DNA from: an uncultured Spirochaetales bacterium
GTDB lineage: Bacteria; Spirochaetota; Spirochaetia; Sphaerochaetales; Sphaerochaetaceae
NCBI GenBank assembly: GCA_934276695.1
Contig: CAKQTF010000042.1
Location: 1 to 7,568, forward strand
Direction of reading: 5' to 3'
DNA: 7,568 nucleotides
Shown here: positions 5,444 to 7,568 of the stretch, one piece after another
Numbering within the stretch: the stretch's first letter is position 1
How the letters are laid out: the number at the start of each line of letters is the position of its first letter
The notes under the pieces: model-generated
Told to the model about the DNA's origin: nothing
The model's input: the letters and a program-made list of their open reading frames with translations, nothing else
Database searches by the model: none
Translations under genes and position numbers: made by a program

Positions 5444-5743
5444 TTAATCTGTGTCTTCGTCATGTTGCGCTTCCATATCAACAGGAAGACCCTTCATGCT
5501 CCGGGCAACATAAGCTGCCGTCATGATTCTGTGGGCATAGGCAATGGCTCTATCCGGAGATAGAGCATTCAGCCCTGCTGGGATAGTGTCAAAATACACC
5601 CGCACATTTGATGCCATACCATCTTTGATTTCTCCTTTTATCGACGGAAGACCAGAACCAGCCATGACAAACCAGGTATCGTGAACGTCAAAATATTCAA
5701 CCCCTATCGATGACGCATACTCCTCATTGATTATTTCTTCCAT
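5444..5743 (-). CDS. Hypothetical protein, 99 residues
   Basis: I do not recognise this family. The protein is acidic at both ends and has no signal peptide or membrane segment. The middle has alternating hydrophobic residues that suggest beta strands (EYFDVHDTWFVMAGSG at 16-31, NVRVYFDTIP near 46-55), followed by a helix rich in Ala (SPDRAIAYAHRIMTAAYVAR). The tail is DEDTD-rich. The start at 5743 is supported by GGAGG at 5748-5752. It is the last gene before the terminator at 5281-5315 and follows the ribbon-helix-helix gene by 61 nt, so the two are probably co-transcribed. A 17-bp palindrome sits directly before its ribosome binding site, hinting at separate control. A small soluble partner of the upstream protein is possible, but nothing in the sequence shows it. 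Confidence 0.75.
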   Translation of the reverse strand: MEEIINEEYASSIGVEYFDVHDTWFVMAGSGLPSIKGEIKDGMASNVRVYFDTIPAGLNALSPDRAIAYAHRIMTAAYVARSMKGLPVDMEAQHDEDTD

Positions 5744-5747
5744 TTTT

Positions 5748-5752
5748 CCTCC
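5748..5752 (-). promoter_or_regulatory. Ribosome binding site of the 99-residue gene
   Basis: GGAGG on the minus strand, 4 nt before the ATG at 5741-5743. It lies within a few bases of the palindrome at 5759-5775, so folding of that palindrome could affect access. Confidence 0.75.
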
Positions 5753-5758
5753 ATTTTT

Positions 5759-5775
5759 CAGCTGGAATCCAGCTG
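5759..5775. promoter_or_regulatory. 17-bp palindrome CAGCTGGA-A-TCCAGCTG before the 99-residue gene
   Basis: Eight-base perfect arms (5759-5766 and 5768-5775) around a single A. It lies between the stop of the ribbon-helix-helix gene and the ribosome binding site of the next gene. No T-run follows on either strand in the right place, so it is not an intrinsic terminator. As DNA it is a good dimer operator, and the upstream ribbon-helix-helix protein would be the first candidate to bind it. As RNA it could form a 6-bp stem with a 5-nt loop. Confidence 0.5.
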
Positions 5776-5804
5776 CTTAATAATGAAAGAAAACTACGAA
5801 AGCG

Positions 5805-6224
5805 TCATTCCTGAGGATTGGGCTTGACAGCATTTTCTCCAATCCAGACATTCGCACCTTCGTTGAGACGTTCATTGGTCTCTCTGATGTACTTTCTAAG
5901 TCCGTTGAGAGCGGATTCTCTTCTTTCCTTGCTTGCCTTCAGCTGAACTTCCGAGAGATCCACACTGACTCGACTTAGAATGGTTGCATAAGCCTCCGTG
6001 TTGAATCCCATGAGTATGGAAAGCATGTCACCGAGTTTCAGAACCTCTTCATAGGTGTTCCTGAGAAGGAGGATGTGATCCTTGTCTCCATCAATCACAT
6101 TCTCGAAGACTCCAAGCATGTAGTCCGATAATGTCTGGCCTGCCGATTCCGCTCTCTTCTTCACTTCATTATAGATGCCCTTATCAACACGCATGCTGAT
6201 GTACTTATCTCTTGTCTTGCTCAT
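5805..6224 (-). CDS. Ribbon-helix-helix (CopG/Arc-like) DNA-binding protein with helical tail
   Basis: A 139-residue protein. Residues 8-38 (YISMRVDKGIYNEVKKRAES and then TLSDYMLGV) show the ribbon-helix-helix pattern: a short strand with alternating residues, a Lys/Glu-rich helix, a Gly turn, and a second helix after TLSDY. Residues 45-125 are predicted helical, rich in Leu, Glu, Lys and Arg, with a possible coiled coil around 85-118. Such proteins act as dimers, as repressors, antitoxins or plasmid accessory factors; which applies here is unclear. Its length exceeds a simple CopG repressor. The start at 6224 has AAGGAGA at 6231-6237, and the gene overlaps the end of the preceding one by 20 nt, so they are translationally linked. 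The following 99-residue gene could be a partner, but no known toxin fold is visible. Confidence 0.78.
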   Translation of the reverse strand: MSKTRDKYISMRVDKGIYNEVKKRAESAGQTLSDYMLGVFENVIDGDKDHILLLRNTYEEVLKLGDMLSILMGFNTEAYATILSRVSVDLSEVQLKASKERRESALNGLRKYIRETNERLNEGANVWIGENAVKPNPQE

Positions 6225-6591
6225 ATGCAGTCTCCTTTTTTGTTATAGTTGGTAAAGCTTTGTTTGTTATATACAGGTATCTGTCCTCAATTCCTTGTTG
6301 GACTAGGCACTGGTTGTAAATATCTTCGTATTCGTTTTTGAGCTTGTTCCTGTCAAGCAGTGCTGGAGCATCTGCAAGGTAAGCAATTGGAACCATTTGG
6401 CCATCCCGTTCGGCAAGAAACTCGTCACACACTACATCCACCGCAATGGCTTTTATCTCTGCTTTAAGAATATTCTCTTCAGTCTCAAGAAGCTTTCTGG
6501 CGCTTCTAATTCGGGCCAGGTGCATGATTGTAGCTTCAATATCAGGTGTTGTTACAAAGCTGATTTTTTCTTTATCCACATGTTTCTCCAT
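6205..6591 (-). CDS. Small protein resembling the accessory module of YqaJ/lambda-type exonucleases
   Basis: A 128-residue soluble protein. Residues 20-50 form an amphipathic helix (ARIRSARKLLETEENILKAE at 26-45), followed by a beta-like stretch with DGQMVPIAYL and then LDRNKLKNEYEDIYNQ and RYLYI. This order, a charged helix with LKAE-I, a short hairpin around a Gly, then LD-x-K-x-LK-x-E-x-x-DIY, resembles the roughly 100-residue domain that follows or accompanies YqaJ-type recombination nucleases in phages and mobile elements. The match is by pattern only. No nuclease residues are present. The ATG at 6591 lies 6 nt after the upstream stop and lacks a good ribosome binding site; GTG at codon 5, preceded by GGAG at 6 nt, is an alternative. 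The gene ends within the ribbon-helix-helix gene. Confidence 0.7.
   Translation of the reverse strand: MEKHVDKEKISFVTTPDIEATIMHLARIRSARKLLETEENILKAEIKAIAVDVVCDEFLAERDGQMVPIAYLADAPALLDRNKLKNEYEDIYNQCLVQQGIEDRYLYITNKALPTITKKETAYEQDKR
6231..6237 (-). promoter_or_regulatory. Ribosome binding site of the ribbon-helix-helix gene, inside the preceding gene
   Basis: AAGGAGA on the minus strand, 6 nt before the ATG at 6222-6224. It lies inside the last codons of the upstream gene, which overlaps this one by 20 nt. Confidence 0.75.
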
Positions 6592-6597
6592 ATTTGC

Positions 6598-7568
6598 TCA
6601 GTCGAACGGTCTAACCGTGAACGAACTGGTACTATAATCCCCATCGCTGAAGTAGAGGTTGAGCTTGAGCGTATCTGAGGATGTTCTCTTGAATGAGTAG
6701 TTCTGTGTCTTGCTTGCCGAACCTGACCACCAGTGGCCTTCGTTCTTTGTAGAGGAAGTCAGCGTAGAATTGTTCTTGTAGAGGATGATGCCGAACTTGT
6801 CGTTGTGCCAGATTGCATTCCAGTCCGGATCACATGTGACAGAAGCTGAGACAGAGCTGCCAAAGGAATTCCCTTTCCACTGGAAATTGTTGTTACTGCC
6901 CTTGTTTCCTGCTGCATAGAGGTTGTTGCCACTTGCACATATAGTGCTGATAGGAACACCGCCCCATGAAGTGAATGAATTGCATGTTGAGGATCCTGAT
7001 CTCTTTATCGTTGTGGATCCAATGATGAACTCGGAGTCCTTCTGTCCAAGGTTGTTATTCTGTACATAGAGAGTGTTGAGTCCCTGAGTGCTGTCAGCAC
7101 CGGATATGACGAGCTCTGTAAGGTTGTTATCTGAAAGATCCAGGCTCTTGAGCCTTCTGGATGAGATTTCCGCTTTTGTGATTGCTGAGTTGGAAGCATC
7201 GATACTGCTTGATGCTGAATTGAAGTCGTGCTCGATTGTGAGCCTTGAGAGCTTCGTGCAATCGGAGATGTCGAGATTGGTGAGTGCAATATAGTTCCTG
7301 TCGTTGAACTGCTCGATCGAAGTGTTGCTGAGATCAAGTGTCTTAAGGGAATTTCCTGCTTTTGAGAAAAGTCCGTATTCGGTTATCGCATTCCCTGAAA
7401 TATCAACGAGCTGCAGACCTGTAGGGATGTCTGTGACATCCTGGATCTGGAATGATGTGTTCTTGTCGTTTTCAATTCTCAGTTCCCTGAGCCTGTCGTT
7501 CCCATCGAGTGAGATGACGGGGGAAGCGAGCCTTGTATTGCTGAGGTTGAGGGATGTGAGGTTCGGGA
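6598..7568 (-). CDS. Leucine-rich-repeat protein, C-terminal 322 residues, start outside the window
   Basis: An uninterrupted frame from the window edge to TGA at 6598-6600; no ATG need be present because the 5' end is cut off. The visible N-terminal half has bacterial-type leucine-rich repeats: LTSLNLSNTRL, LKTLDLSNTSIEQF, LTNLDISDCTKLSRL, LKSLDLSDNNLTELVI and LNTLYVQNNNL, about 20-35 residues apart. From about 7020 downward the repeats stop and a Ser/Asn/Gly/Trp-rich region of roughly 140 residues begins, with four scattered Cys (TCNSF, TICAS, TCDPDW) and the segment NEGHWWSGSAS. The protein ends FTVRPFD. No transmembrane anchor or LPxTG-like sorting signal is seen. LRR proteins of this kind are usually exported and bind host or environmental ligands; export cannot be checked without the N-terminus. 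Only 6 nt separate it from the next gene. Confidence 0.85.
   Translation of the reverse strand, partial: PNLTSLNLSNTRLASPVISLDGNDRLRELRIENDKNTSFQIQDVTDIPTGLQLVDISGNAITEYGLFSKAGNSLKTLDLSNTSIEQFNDRNYIALTNLDISDCTKLSRLTIEHDFNSASSSIDASNSAITKAEISSRRLKSLDLSDNNLTELVISGADSTQGLNTLYVQNNNLGQKDSEFIIGSTTIKRSGSSTCNSFTSWGGVPISTICASGNNLYAAGNKGSNNNFQWKGNSFGSSVSASVTCDPDWNAIWHNDKFGIILYKNNSTLTSSTKNEGHWWSGSASKTQNYSFKRTSSDTLKLNLYFSDGDYSTSSFTVRPFD
6606..6618. repeat. 13-bp inverted repeat at the end of the LRR gene
   Basis: ACGGT (6606-6610) and ACCGT (6614-6618) flank CTA. It falls in the last codons of the LRR gene and 15-27 nt upstream of the next ATG. It may be an operator for the small genes or simply coding sequence; no T-run follows. 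Confidence 0.22.

Noticed and set aside
7005..7337. Minus-strand frame of 110 codons inside the LRR gene
   Set aside because: Its Ser/Thr-rich product is a frame shadow of leucine-rich repeats read in the correct frame, which runs open across the entire region.

Overview
The window is a densely packed bacterial segment in which every supportable gene lies on the minus strand, so transcription runs from high to low coordinates. Moderate GC, strong GGAGG-type ribosome binding sites, a ferredoxin-nitroreductase fusion and an NhaC-type antiporter suggest an anaerobic, probably host- or gut-associated bacterium (a spirochaete or a Firmicute would both fit). The sequence alone does not fix the taxon.

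Layout in transcription order. (1) 7566-6598: 3' part of a leucine-rich-repeat protein with a separate Gly/Ser/Asn-rich C-terminal region; its start is outside the window. (2) 6591-5444: three small genes. The first resembles the helical plus beta module found with YqaJ/lambda-type exonucleases. The second is a ribbon-helix-helix protein with a long helical tail, overlapping the first by 20 nt. The third is an unrecognised 99-residue protein preceded by a 17-bp palindrome. A clear intrinsic terminator lies at 5281-5315. (3) 5129-1328: a HxlR/DUF24 regulator with a conserved N-terminal cysteine, then after 260 nt an NhaC-family antiporter, a two-[4Fe-4S] ferredoxin-nitroreductase fusion (its ribosome binding site overlaps the antiporter stop), and a SIR2 protein that looks like a class M sirtuin (SirTM). 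(4) 1327-937: an AT-rich gap holding three or four copies of a GTGYACGTT-type repeat and a 16-bp inverted repeat. (5) 936-1: 5' part of a large SNF2-like DEAD/DEAH helicase of the defence/restriction type, with a frameshift at a short homopolymer just after Walker A and a probable earlier, self-compensating pair of indels near a G7 tract.

The most interesting unit is hxlR-nhaC-ferredoxin/nitroreductase-SirTM. HxlR-family thiol sensors are known to control nitroreductases and other electrophile-defence enzymes in Firmicutes, and classical SirTMs are ADP-ribosyltransferases tied to lipoyl carriers and oxidative stress. Here the sirtuin has neither macrodomain nor lipoyl-carrier partner in the window. 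A redox- or electrophile-responsive operon that uses a SirTM-like enzyme in a new context is a reasonable hypothesis, not a demonstrated one.
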